Shown here: one piece after another, positions 7,224 to 14,192 of the stretch
How the letters are laid out: the number at the start of each line of letters is the position of its first letter
How positions within the stretch are numbered: position 1 is the first letter of the stretch
NCBI GenBank assembly: GCA_035259345.1
Contig: DATFWK010000242.1
Location: 1 to 15,223 of the forward strand
DNA: 15,223 nucleotides
Direction of reading: 5' to 3'
DNA from: DATFWK01 sp035259345
GTDB taxonomy: Bacteria > Actinomycetota > Thermoleophilia > Miltoncostaeales > Miltoncostaeaceae
Translations under genes and position numbers: made by a program
The notes under the pieces: generated by a model
Database searches by the model: none
What the model saw: the letters and a program-made list of their open reading frames with translations, nothing else
What the model was told of the DNA's origin: nothing

Positions 7224-8242
7224 CCGACCCGCGCATCCAGAGCCCCGGGCCGGAGCCCGGCGAGGAGGACCTCGACCGCTCGCTCCGCCCGCGCACGCTT
7301 GCCGCCTTCGTGGGCCAGCCGGCCGTGAAGGAGAAGCTCGGGATCTTCCTGGAGGCGGCCCGCCGGCGCGGCGAGGCGCTCGACCACGTGCTCCTGGCCG
7401 GCCCGCCCGGCCTCGGAAAGACCTCGCTCGCCGCGATCCTCGCCGGGGAGCTCGGCGTGCAGTTCCACCAGACCAGCGGGCCCGTGCTCGAGCGCAAGGG
7501 CGACCTCGCGGCGGTGCTCACGGCCCTCGACGAGCGGGACATCCTGTTCATCGACGAGATCCACCGCCTGAACCGGGCGATCGAGGAGACGCTCTACCCG
7601 GCGATGGAGGACTTCCAGCTCGACGTGATGCTGGGCCAGGGCCCCTCGGCGCGGACGCTACGCCTCGACCTCCCGCGCTTCACGCTGGTCGGGGCGACCA
7701 CCCGCACCGGCCTGCTCGCCGGGCCCCTGCGCGACCGCTTCGGCGTCGTCGAGCGGCTCGACTACTACCGGCCCGAGGAGCTCGCGGCGATCGTCGTGCG
7801 CTCGGCCGGGCTCCTCGACGTCGCGATCGACGCCGGCGGCGCGGCCGTGCTCGCCTCCCGGGCGCGGGGCACGCCGCGCATCGCCAACCGCCTGCTCCGC
7901 CGAGTCCGCGACGTGGTGGAGGTGCGCGGGCACGCCGGCATCGACGCGGCCGTGGCCGAGGAGGCGCTCGCCCTGCTCGAGGTGGACGGCCTCGGCCTGG
8001 ACGACCTCGACCGGAAGATCCTGCGCCTCCTGTGCGACACGTTCGAGGGCCGCCCGGTCGGCCTCGGGACGATCGCCGACGCCGTGGGCGAGTCGGCGGA
8101 CACGATCGAGGACGTCTACGAGCCGTTCCTCCTCCAGGAGGGGCTCATCTCGCGCACCCCGCGCGGGCGGGTGGCCACCGCCCGGGCGTTCCGCCACATG
8201 GGCATCGACGGCCCCCGCCGCGCCCAGCAGGGGCTCTTCTGA
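7220..8242 (+). CDS. ruvB: Holliday junction branch-migration ATPase RuvB
   Basis: A 340-residue AAA+ motor that drives branch migration as hexameric rings on RuvA-bound junctions. The entry LRPRTLAAFVGQ is followed by Walker A GPPGLGKT at 61-68, Walker B LFIDEIHRL at 109-117, sensor 1 GATTRTG at 158-164 and the arginine-finger region GPLRDRFG at 168-175. The C-terminal winged helix contains EGLISRTPRGRVAT. All key residues are present. GTG at 7220 overlaps the ruvA stop, so translation is probably coupled. It is the last gene of the pdx-ruv run and converges on tag with 15 nt between stops. Confidence 0.97.
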   Translation: MTDPRIQSPGPEPGEEDLDRSLRPRTLAAFVGQPAVKEKLGIFLEAARRRGEALDHVLLAGPPGLGKTSLAAILAGELGVQFHQTSGPVLERKGDLAAVLTALDERDILFIDEIHRLNRAIEETLYPAMEDFQLDVMLGQGPSARTLRLDLPRFTLVGATTRTGLLAGPLRDRFGVVERLDYYRPEELAAIVVRSAGLLDVAIDAGGAAVLASRARGTPRIANRLLRRVRDVVEVRGHAGIDAAVAEEALALLEVDGLGLDDLDRKILRLLCDTFEGRPVGLGTIADAVGESADTIEDVYEPFLLQEGLISRTPRGRVATARAFRHMGIDGPRRAQQGLF

Positions 8243-8250
8243 GGTCGCCC

Positions 8251-8273
8251 CCGGGCGCTACGGGAGCGCCCGG
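8251..8273. terminator. Hairpin between convergent ruvB and tag
   Basis: CCGGGCGCT (8251-8259) and AGCGCCCGG (8265-8273) form a perfect 9-bp GC-rich stem with the loop ACGGG. It lies 9 nt after the ruvB stop and covers the tag stop codon and the last tag codons. Neither side has a T-run, so it is not a textbook intrinsic terminator. In GC-rich actinobacteria such hairpins often serve to end transcription in both directions. Confidence 0.5.
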
Positions 8274-8854
8274 AACGCGCAGCCGGCGAGGTGGTCGTTG
8301 ACCAGGCCGGCGCCCTGCATCAGCGAATAGGCGGTCGTCGGCCCGACGAAGCGGAAGCCGTGCCGCTTGAGCTCCTTTGCCATCGCGGCCGACTCCGGGG
8401 TCGTCGCGGCGATGTCCTCCCCGCTCGTGGGCGGGCTCGCCCCGCCGGGGTCGGGCGAGAACCTCCACAGGAGCGCGTCGAGGCTCTCCCCGCGCTCCTG
8501 GAGCGCGCGCGTGGCGACCGCGTTGGCGATCGCCGCCTCGATCTTGGCGCGGTTGCGGACGATGCCCGGATCGGCGAGCAGCCGGTCCACGTCCCGGTCG
8601 CCGTAGGCGGCCACGGTGGCGATGTCCCAGCCGTCGAACGCCCGGCGGAACCCGTCGCGCTTGCGCAGGATCGTGAGCCACGACAGGCCCGACTGGAACG
8701 ACTCGAGCACGAGCAGCTCGAACAGCCCACGGTCGTCGTGCAGCGGCCGGCCCCATTCGCGGTCGTGGTAGTCGACGTACTCGGGCGAGCCGAGGGCCCA
8801 CCAGCAGCGCTCGCGGCCGTCGGGCCCGGCCGCGACGCCCATCGCCGCCGCCAT
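8258..8854 (-). CDS. tag: DNA-3-methyladenine glycosylase I
   Basis: A 198-residue base-excision repair enzyme that removes 3-methyladenine from alkylated DNA. The zinc ligands of the Tag family are all present: C17 (ERCWWA), H30 (YHDREWG), and H188 and C192 (NDHLAGC). The catalytic glutamate is E51 in ESFQSGLSW, and LRKRDGFRRAFDGWD and GPTTAYSLMQ are family hallmarks. ATG at 8854 is used; ATG at 8842 is an alternative giving a protein 4 residues shorter. The start overlaps the upstream PAP2 stop as TGATG, so the two are one unit on the minus strand. They lie between ruvB and yajC. Confidence 0.96.
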   Translation of the reverse strand: MAAAMGVAAGPDGRERCWWALGSPEYVDYHDREWGRPLHDDRGLFELLVLESFQSGLSWLTILRKRDGFRRAFDGWDIATVAAYGDRDVDRLLADPGIVRNRAKIEAAIANAVATRALQERGESLDALLWRFSPDPGGASPPTSGEDIAATTPESAAMAKELKRHGFRFVGPTTAYSLMQGAGLVNDHLAGCAFRALP

Positions 8855-9672
8855 CAGGTGACGGCGACCTCCCGCGCCGCCGGGCGCGCCGGCGCGGGGC
8901 GCCGGGTCCACGGCCGCTCGAGGCGGGGGAAGACCAGCAGCGCGATCGCCAGGCCGATGCCGGCAGCGACAGCCCCGGCCAGCCCGTCGAGCCAGTAGTG
9001 GTTGGCGGTCGCCATCACCGTGAAGGTCATCATCGCGGGCCAGAGCCACACCAGGTAGCGGGCCGGCGAGCGCAGGATCGCGGTGATCGCCACGGCGTAG
9101 ATGACGGTCTGGCCGACGTGCATCGAGGGCATGGCCGCGTACAGGTTGCGGAAGGGCTCGAACCACGAGAGGGAGCCGCCGAGCTTGAGCGCCTCCTTCG
9201 TGGGGTCCACCAGGCCGAGCGCGGGCACGAGCCGGGGCGGGGCGAGGGGGTAGAGCCAGTACCCGAGCAGCGCCAGCCCGTTGGTGATCCAGTACCAGCC
9301 GAACAGGAACGGCAGCTTCTCCCGGTGGCGCCACCAGATCCACGTGAAGAAGCAGATGAACCCGGCCGTGTAGCCCACCGTGTAGAACCAGGTCGTCGCG
9401 AAGTCGATGACGCCGACGCGCTGGGCCAAGCGCTGGAGGTCGTCCTCGACGAAGAGGCGCAGGTGCCGCTCGAGCGCGATGACGTCGGAGGCGTGGTCGA
9501 GCGGCGCGGCCGCCCCGACGGCCGGCCCGACGAGGTCGCGGATCGCCTCGTACAGGAACATGAGGGCCACGAACAGCGCCGTGACCGCCGCCAGGTCGAG
9601 ACTGCGGGAGCGGGCGGCGAGCGCTGGGCGGGCGTCGGTCGTCACGCGAGGTGACGGTACCAGGCCCGGCAA
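8854..9672 (-). CDS. PAP2-superfamily integral membrane protein
   Basis: A 272-residue multi-pass membrane protein of the PAP2/Aur1-like branch (lipid phosphatase or inositol-phosphoceramide-synthase-like). Hydrophobic segments lie near 28-45, 92-113, 122-140, 187-202, 205-221 and 229-247. The catalytic motifs are YPLAPPRL (141-148), AAMPSMHVG with H185, and ANHYWLDGLAG with H225 and D229. The active site therefore looks intact and probably faces outside the cytoplasm. The substrate is likely a lipid phosphate or phospholipid head group, but cannot be named. TTG at 9672 is supported by GGGAGG 3 nt upstream. GTG at 9645 would give 263 residues but lacks such a site. It is transcribed divergently from yajC and coupled to tag. 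Confidence 0.85.
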   Translation of the reverse strand: MPGLVPSPRVTTDARPALAARSRSLDLAAVTALFVALMFLYEAIRDLVGPAVGAAAPLDHASDVIALERHLRLFVEDDLQRLAQRVGVIDFATTWFYTVGYTAGFICFFTWIWWRHREKLPFLFGWYWITNGLALLGYWLYPLAPPRLVPALGLVDPTKEALKLGGSLSWFEPFRNLYAAMPSMHVGQTVIYAVAITAILRSPARYLVWLWPAMMTFTVMATANHYWLDGLAGAVAAGIGLAIALLVFPRLERPWTRRPAPARPAAREVAVT

Positions 9673-9681
9673 GTGCCTCCC
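9670..9681 (-). promoter_or_regulatory. Short-spaced ribosome binding site of the PAP2 gene
   Basis: On the minus strand GGGAGG is followed by CAC and the TTG start. This matches the spacing before ligD and ruvC and favours this start over the GTG 27 nt downstream. Confidence 0.5.
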
Positions 9682-9692
9682 GAGGCGTCTGT

Positions 9693-9698
9693 TACCCT
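9693..9698 (+). promoter_or_regulatory. Candidate -10 element of the yajC-secDF operon
   Basis: TACCCT fits TANNNT within GTTACCCTC, 34 nt before the yajC ATG. It lies in the short divergent region between the PAP2 gene and yajC. It resembles GTTAGACTC at the same distance before pdxS. No -35 box stands out, and I see no matching element on the minus strand. Confidence 0.4.
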
Positions 9699-9732
9699 CT
9701 TCCCACCGCCCTCGGACACGGGCACCGTCGCC

Positions 9733-10050
9733 ATGTCAGCTCTCCAGCCCCTCCTGCTCGTGATCGTCTTCGTGGCGATCTTCTACTTCCTTGCCGTGCG
9801 CCCGCAGCGGCGCCGGGCGCAGGAGGCGAAGGACCTTCAGACGAACTTGAAGCCCGGGGACGAGGTGGTGACCGTCGCGGGCATCTACGGCACGGTGACC
9901 GAGGTCGAGGAGGGGGGGACGATCTTGCTCGAAGTGTCCGAGAACACAGACATCCGCATCGCGAACAACGCGATCGCGCGCATCATCCCGTCGGGCGTGT
10001 CCGAGCCGGGAGCCCAGGGCACCACCGGCACGACGCCAGCCGCCGAGTAG
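9733..10050 (+). CDS. yajC: Preprotein translocase accessory subunit YajC
   Basis: A 105-residue small membrane protein that associates with SecDF and the SecYEG channel. The N-terminal transmembrane helix (about 5-21, LLLVIVFVAIFYFLAVRP) is followed by the family's basic RPQRRRAQEAKDLQ and the cytoplasmic domain LKPGDEVVTVAGIYGTVTEV. The C-terminal Gly/Thr/Ala-rich tail is variable in the family. ATG 9733 is chosen because it places the helix directly at the N-terminus. An in-frame upstream extension to 9673 would add a proline-rich stretch and overlap the promoter. secDF follows after 10 nt. Confidence 0.94.
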   Translation: MSALQPLLLVIVFVAIFYFLAVRPQRRRAQEAKDLQTNLKPGDEVVTVAGIYGTVTEVEEGGTILLEVSENTDIRIANNAIARIIPSGVSEPGAQGTTGTTPAAE

Positions 10051-10060
10051 CGCTCCCGGC

Positions 10061-13015
10061 GTGACCCTCAGGCGGCGCTCGCTCCTCTTCCTGCTGGTCG
10101 TCCTCGGCCTGGTGGGTGCGTCGATCGCGGTCATCGCGATCAAGCCGACCGTGCTCGGGCTCGACCTGCAGGGCGGGTCCCAGGTCATCCTCCAGGGCCG
10201 GCCGCTGGGCGAGGCCCAGGTCGACTCGGACTCGATCCGGCGCTCGGTCAACGTCATCAACAACCGGGTCAACAAGTTCGGCGTCTCCGAGCCCGAGATC
10301 CAGACGCAGGGCAAGGACCAGATCTCGGTGTCGCTGCCCGGCGTGACCGACCCGAACACGCTGCGGGACCTGATCAAGCCGACGCAGCTGTTCTTCTACA
10401 ACTACTACGACAACCTCGTCGGCTACACGTCGTTCCAGGGCCAGCAGACGTTCCCGAACCCGACGACCGACCTGTTCTCGCTGGTCAAGCGCTCGCAGAT
10501 CACGACGCCCAAGGACGGGTTCCAGAAGACCGGGCCCAAGGTCTACCTCTTCCGGACGGACGGCCACCAGTTCGTCACGGGCCCGGGCAGCACCCGCGCC
10601 GACGTCATCTCGACGCTCGCGAACTCGACCAAGGCGTCGGACCGGGCCATCGCGACCCTCTACCGCACGAACCGGTCGGCCTTCAACAGGCAGTACGACT
10701 TCCAGAAGGTGCCGGAGGGCTTCGTCATCGTCACGGACGGGACCGGCACCGATCGCGCGAACCCGCCGCTCTGCGGCCAGGGCGGCCCCTGCGTGCTGCT
10801 CTACGACCGCCCGGGCCTGATCGGCAGCGACATCAGCTCCGCCCGGCGGAACTTCGACAACCTGACGAACAAGCCGGTCGTCGAGCTCGACTTCAGCGGC
10901 GGCGGCGGGCGCAAGTTCGGCCAGATCACCCGCGACCTCGTGCGCGAGTCCCAGGCCGAGGGCCGGCCGGCAGACCAGTCGCGCTCGTTCGCGGTGGTGC
11001 TGGACGGCGTGATCATCACGAACCCGATCGTCAACTTCCAGGACAACCCGGGCGGCATCCAGGGCGGGCGGGCCCAGATCGAGGGCAACTTCACCGACAG
11101 CTCGGCCAGCACCCTGGCCGACCAGATCAGCTCGGGCGCCTTCCCGATCAAGCTCGAGGTCATCAGCCAGCAGACGGTCTCGGCGACGCTCGGCAAGCAG
11201 TCGCTGCGTCAGGGCCTCGTCGCGGGGCTGATCGGGCTCGGCCTCGTGATGATCTTCCTGATCGCCTACTACCGCTTCCTCGGCATGATCGCCGCACTGG
11301 CCCTGGTGACGTACGGGCTCCTCTTCTGGGCGGTCGCGAAGCTGATCCCGATCACGCTGACGCTGCCGGGCATCGCGGGGCTCATCCTGACCATCGGCGT
11401 CGCCGCCGATGCGAATGTGGTCATCTTCGAGCGCGTGCGGGAGGAGGCGCGCGCCGGGCGACCGGGGCGGGTGGCCGTCCTGAACGGCTACCGCCGCGGC
11501 ATCACGGCGATCATCGACGCGAACGTCGTGACGCTGATCACCGCGGTCATCCTGTTCCTCTTCTCCACGGCCGGCCCGAAGGGCTTCGCCCTCACGCTGA
11601 TCATCGGCGTGCTCTTGTCCCTCTTCACTGCCGTCCTGGCCACCCAGGCCGCGCTCGGGATCCTCGTGGACACGAAGATCTTCCAGAACGAGCGCGTCAT
11701 GGGCCTCCACCAGCGCGAGATCCGGTGGAAGTTCGACTTCGTCGGCCGCTGGAAGCTGTGGCTTCTCATCTCGTTCGTCCCGATGATCGCGGGCGTCTTC
11801 GTCATCGGGATCGGCGGGCTGAAGCCCGGCCTGGACTTCAAGAGCGGCACCAAGATCACCGCGGTCTTCCAGCAGGCGCAGCCGAACGACGGCCAGGTCC
11901 GCAGCACGCTCGCGAGCGCCGGCTTCGGCGACGCCAAGGTCCAGACGTTCACGCGCACCCGCAACGGGCAGCCCGAGCGCGGCGTCGAGATCCAGACCGA
12001 GACGCTGAACCAGACCCAGCAGAACCGCCTGATCGGGTCGCTCCAGAGCCGCTTCAACCAGCCGGACCGCAGCTTCATCGAGCAGATCCAGAGCGTCGGG
12101 CCGACCTTCGGGCGGGAGATCGTCCGCCGGGCGATCTACGTGATCCTCTTCTCGTTCCTGGCGATCATCCTGTACCTGGCGATCCGGTTCGAGTACAAGC
12201 TCGCGCTGCCCGCGCTCCTGTCGGTGATCCACGACGTCTGGCTGGCGCTCACGATCTACGCCATCCTCGGCCTCGAGGTCACCAGCTCGACGGTCGCCGC
12301 GCTCCTCACGATCCTCGGCTACTCGCTCTACGACGTGGTGATCGTGTTCGACCGGATCCGGGAGAACCAGCGGCTGCTCCAGGGGCAGCCCTACCGCCAG
12401 ATCGTGAACCGGTCCGTCCACGAGACCCTGACCCGGTCGATCATCACCTCGATCCTGACGCTGCTGCCGATCATCGTGCTCTTGATCTTCGGCGGCCCGA
12501 CGCTTCGCGACTTCGCCTTCGCGCTGTTCATCGGGATCCTGTCGGGCGGCGTCTCGTCGATCTTCATCTCGGCTCCCCTGGCCGCCCTGTGGAAGGAGCG
12601 CGAGCCGCAGGAGCGCCGGCGCGAGGCGCGCCGCCAGAAGCGGGCGGCCGCGCCGGTCACCGACTCGGACATCGTGGACGTGGAGGCCCTGGCGCGGGCG
12701 GAGGCGCAGCTCGACGCCCAGATGGGCGGTGTGCGCGCCCTCGACGCGCCGCCCGACGAGGCCCCCGTGCCCGAGCGTGAGCCCGAGCCGGCGCCGAACG
12801 GCGCGCCGGTGGACCGCGGCCACGAGGAGCCGGAGGAGCCGCCCGCGGCGGACGAGCCGGTGCCGGTGCCGGACGCTCCGGAGGGCGTGGCCGAGGCCGG
12901 CGACGGCCAGGCGCCCGAAGCCGACGGCGGAACCGATGGCGGCCGCGAGCCGGACCAACAGCCGGAGCGCGTGCGCCGCCACCGCCAGGTCCAACGCAAG
13001 CGGAGGCCGCGATGA
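10061..13015 (+). CDS. secDF: Fused protein translocase subunit SecDF
   Basis: A 984-residue fusion of SecD and SecF, which use the proton gradient to pull secreted proteins out of the SecYEG channel. The SecD half has a first helix at about 6-27, LGLDLQGGS at 32-40, a large external P1 region (about 40-375) and helices from 384 on, with the proton-path motif GVAADANVVIFERVREE (446-462, D450). The SecF half begins near 558 with WKFDFVGRW, then a helix, GLDFKSGT at 590-597, the P4 domain and GYSLYDVVIVFDRIREN (753-769, D758). The Tyr in that motif is usual for actinobacterial SecF. Actinobacteria usually encode SecD and SecF separately, so the fusion is notable. After the last helix (about 840) comes a 140-residue cytoplasmic tail rich in Pro, Glu and Ala with a basic end. 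The reading frame is continuous. Confidence 0.96.
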   Translation: MTLRRRSLLFLLVVLGLVGASIAVIAIKPTVLGLDLQGGSQVILQGRPLGEAQVDSDSIRRSVNVINNRVNKFGVSEPEIQTQGKDQISVSLPGVTDPNTLRDLIKPTQLFFYNYYDNLVGYTSFQGQQTFPNPTTDLFSLVKRSQITTPKDGFQKTGPKVYLFRTDGHQFVTGPGSTRADVISTLANSTKASDRAIATLYRTNRSAFNRQYDFQKVPEGFVIVTDGTGTDRANPPLCGQGGPCVLLYDRPGLIGSDISSARRNFDNLTNKPVVELDFSGGGGRKFGQITRDLVRESQAEGRPADQSRSFAVVLDGVIITNPIVNFQDNPGGIQGGRAQIEGNFTDSSASTLADQISSGAFPIKLEVISQQTVSATLGKQSLRQGLVAGLIGLGLVMIFLIAYYRFLGMIAALALVTYGLLFWAVAKLIPITLTLPGIAGLILTIGVAADANVVIFERVREEARAGRPGRVAVLNGYRRGITAIIDANVVTLITAVILFLFSTAGPKGFALTLIIGVLLSLFTAVLATQAALGILVDTKIFQNERVMGLHQREIRWKFDFVGRWKLWLLISFVPMIAGVFVIGIGGLKPGLDFKSGTKITAVFQQAQPNDGQVRSTLASAGFGDAKVQTFTRTRNGQPERGVEIQTETLNQTQQNRLIGSLQSRFNQPDRSFIEQIQSVGPTFGREIVRRAIYVILFSFLAIILYLAIRFEYKLALPALLSVIHDVWLALTIYAILGLEVTSSTVAALLTILGYSLYDVVIVFDRIRENQRLLQGQPYRQIVNRSVHETLTRSIITSILTLLPIIVLLIFGGPTLRDFAFALFIGILSGGVSSIFISAPLAALWKEREPQERRREARRQKRAAAPVTDSDIVDVEALARAEAQLDAQMGGVRALDAPPDEAPVPEREPEPAPNGAPVDRGHEEPEEPPAADEPVPVPDAPEGVAEAGDGQAPEADGGTDGGREPDQQPERVRRHRQVQRKRRPR

Positions 13016-13398
13016 GAGCATCCCCGCGTGAGGCCGTCGAGCAGGCGATCCTCGTCTCGGTCGGCGCAGCCTCGCTCACCCGCGACCGCGCGGAGTCGAT
13101 CGTGAACGAGCTGGTCGCCCGCGGGACCCTGGGGCGCGAGGAGGGCACGGCCATGCTCGGCCGGCTCATGGCGCGGGTGCGCGGCGAGGGGCCGCCGTCC
13201 CCGGTGGGGCTGCTCGGCAAGGTGGAGGGCGGCGCGCAGGCGGCCTTCCGCGAGCTCGGGCTCGCCACGCGGTCCGACCTGCTCGAGCTCAGGATCCGGC
13301 TGGCGGAGCTGGAGCGGCGGCTCGTCCTGCTCGAGGGCGGCCCTGCGCAGGGTTCCGAGGCGGCCGATGCGCCCCCGGAGACGGTTCCTCCCGAGTAG
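13012..13398 (+). CDS. Phasin-like coiled-coil protein (COG3937 type)
   Basis: A 128-residue protein resembling the small proteins annotated as polyhydroxyalkanoate synthesis regulator phasin. The N-terminal half (8-58) has the pattern AILVSVGAASLTRDRAE and IVNELVARGTL typical of that group. A Gly/Pro hinge follows, then LATRSDLLELRIRLAELERR (84-103), a leucine-rich coiled coil. The end is acidic and proline-rich. No polymer synthase is nearby, and in many bacteria these proteins have no proven polymer role, so the name describes likeness only. ATG at 13012 overlaps the secDF stop as ATGA, with GGAGG 5 nt upstream inside the secDF tail. Confidence 0.8.
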   Translation: MRASPREAVEQAILVSVGAASLTRDRAESIVNELVARGTLGREEGTAMLGRLMARVRGEGPPSPVGLLGKVEGGAQAAFRELGLATRSDLLELRIRLAELERRLVLLEGGPAQGSEAADAPPETVPPE

Positions 13399-13468
13399 CG
13401 CAGGGCAGGGACCGCGCCGCCCCCGGCGAACAGGCGGGCGTGCACGGCAACGAGGGAAGGACCACCCG

Positions 13469-14062
13469 GTGCGCCTTCGGCTCCTGATCGCCGCGGCGAT
13501 CGCCGCGGTCGTCACCTACATCGCGCTCGTCCGGGAGGAGGCGCCGGCTCCGCCACGGTGGCTCGAGCCCCCGCCGCCCCCGCCGCCACCGCCCGTGCGG
13601 GTGCCCGAGCCGCCGCGAGGGGCGCCCGCGCCGGACGCGCCCGCCCCGGTCCTGGCGGACCCGGCGCCCGAGCCGCTGGCCGACCTGGTCGAGCCCGAGC
13701 CGCTTCCGCCGGAGCCCACTCCTGAGCCGCCACCCCCGGCGGCCGCGCCCACGCCCCCGGACGCCGGCGCGCGGGTGCTGGAGGAGGGTCGCTTCTCGCT
13801 GGGCGGCTGGGCCGCCGCACCCGGGCACAGCGTGGTCGCCGGCGTCACGTTCCGCCGCAGGATCCCCTATCCAGTCGCGGCGGCCGCCGTCGAGCTGATG
13901 GTCGAGGCGGCGGACAACGTGGCCGCGCACGGGCTCGTCGTGCTCGCCGACCCGGGCTTCGCGCCGGACCAGGAGGGCTTCACGCTGCTGCTCGCGGCCG
14001 CCTCGGAGGGCCCGTTCTCCGCGGCAGGCACCTACCTCGTGCGCAGCGAGCCGCGGGCCTGA
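13469..14062 (+). CDS. Membrane-anchored proline-rich protein of unknown function
   Basis: A 197-residue protein. MRLRLL and a hydrophobic helix (about 5-21) form an uncleaved signal anchor, with the positive side inside, so the rest should lie outside the cytoplasm. Residues 26-98 are a Pro/Ala/Glu linker including nine consecutive prolines (34-42). A small globular domain (about 100-194) follows, containing LEEGRFSLGGWAAAPGH, RRRIPYPV and AAHGLVVLADPGFAPD. I do not recognise the family. The layout of anchor, stiff linker and small domain is that of cell-envelope proteins that span a wall layer. GTG 13469 is chosen because it starts directly at the anchor, with GGAAGG 8 nt upstream. An upstream in-frame extension is arginine-rich and unlikely. 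A terminator-like hairpin follows. Confidence 0.7.
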   Translation: MRLRLLIAAAIAAVVTYIALVREEAPAPPRWLEPPPPPPPPPVRVPEPPRGAPAPDAPAPVLADPAPEPLADLVEPEPLPPEPTPEPPPPAAAPTPPDAGARVLEEGRFSLGGWAAAPGHSVVAGVTFRRRIPYPVAAAAVELMVEAADNVAAHGLVVLADPGFAPDQEGFTLLLAAASEGPFSAAGTYLVRSEPRA

Positions 14063-14073
14063 GCGGCTCGGCC

Positions 14074-14095
14074 CGCCCCGCACCGGGGCGAATTT
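14074..14095 (+). terminator. Hairpin with short AAUUU tail after the proline-rich protein gene
   Basis: CGCCCCG (14074-14080), loop CAC and CGGGGCG (14084-14090) make a perfect 7-bp GC stem, followed directly by AATTT. It begins 12 nt after the stop codon at 14062. The U-tract is short but the arrangement is that of an intrinsic terminator. The same arms recur 42 bp downstream. Confidence 0.55.
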
Positions 14096-14106
14096 CCGGC
14101 CACCCC

Positions 14107-14135
14107 TTCAGTTCGCGCCCCGCCCGGCCGATAGA
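14107..14135 (+). promoter_or_regulatory. Weak candidate promoter for the acidic membrane protein gene
   Basis: TTCAGT at 14107-14112 and GATAGA at 14130-14135 are separated by 17 nt. Each matches the sigma-70 consensus at only about half its positions. A promoter is expected here because a hairpin separates the gene from the one before. The -10 candidate sits in the loop of the second inverted repeat. Confidence 0.25.
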
Positions 14136-14142
14136 CGGGGCG
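14116..14142 (+). repeat. Second copy of the CGCCCCG/CGGGGCG inverted repeat
   Basis: CGCCCCG at 14116-14122 and CGGGGCG at 14136-14142 repeat the arms of the upstream hairpin, here with a 13-nt loop containing GATAGAC. It lies about 50 nt before the next start codon, where a promoter is expected. It may be an operator, or part of an alternative RNA fold with the first copy. Confidence 0.45.
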
Positions 14143-14192
14143 AGTGCCGTCCGCACCTCCCAGGACGGCTGTCGAGGGGAGCGAGGAGAGAC

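Noticed and set aside
9673..9732. N-terminal extension of yajC from an in-frame upstream start
   Set aside because: It would place a proline-rich stretch before the membrane helix and cover the divergent promoter region. ATG 9733 gives the normal YajC layout.
9983..13021. A 1012-residue open frame on the minus strand opposite secDF
   Set aside because: It is the antisense shadow of a GC-rich gene. Its translation is Arg/Asp/Val/Leu-rich with no domain, while the plus strand encodes unmistakable SecDF motifs.
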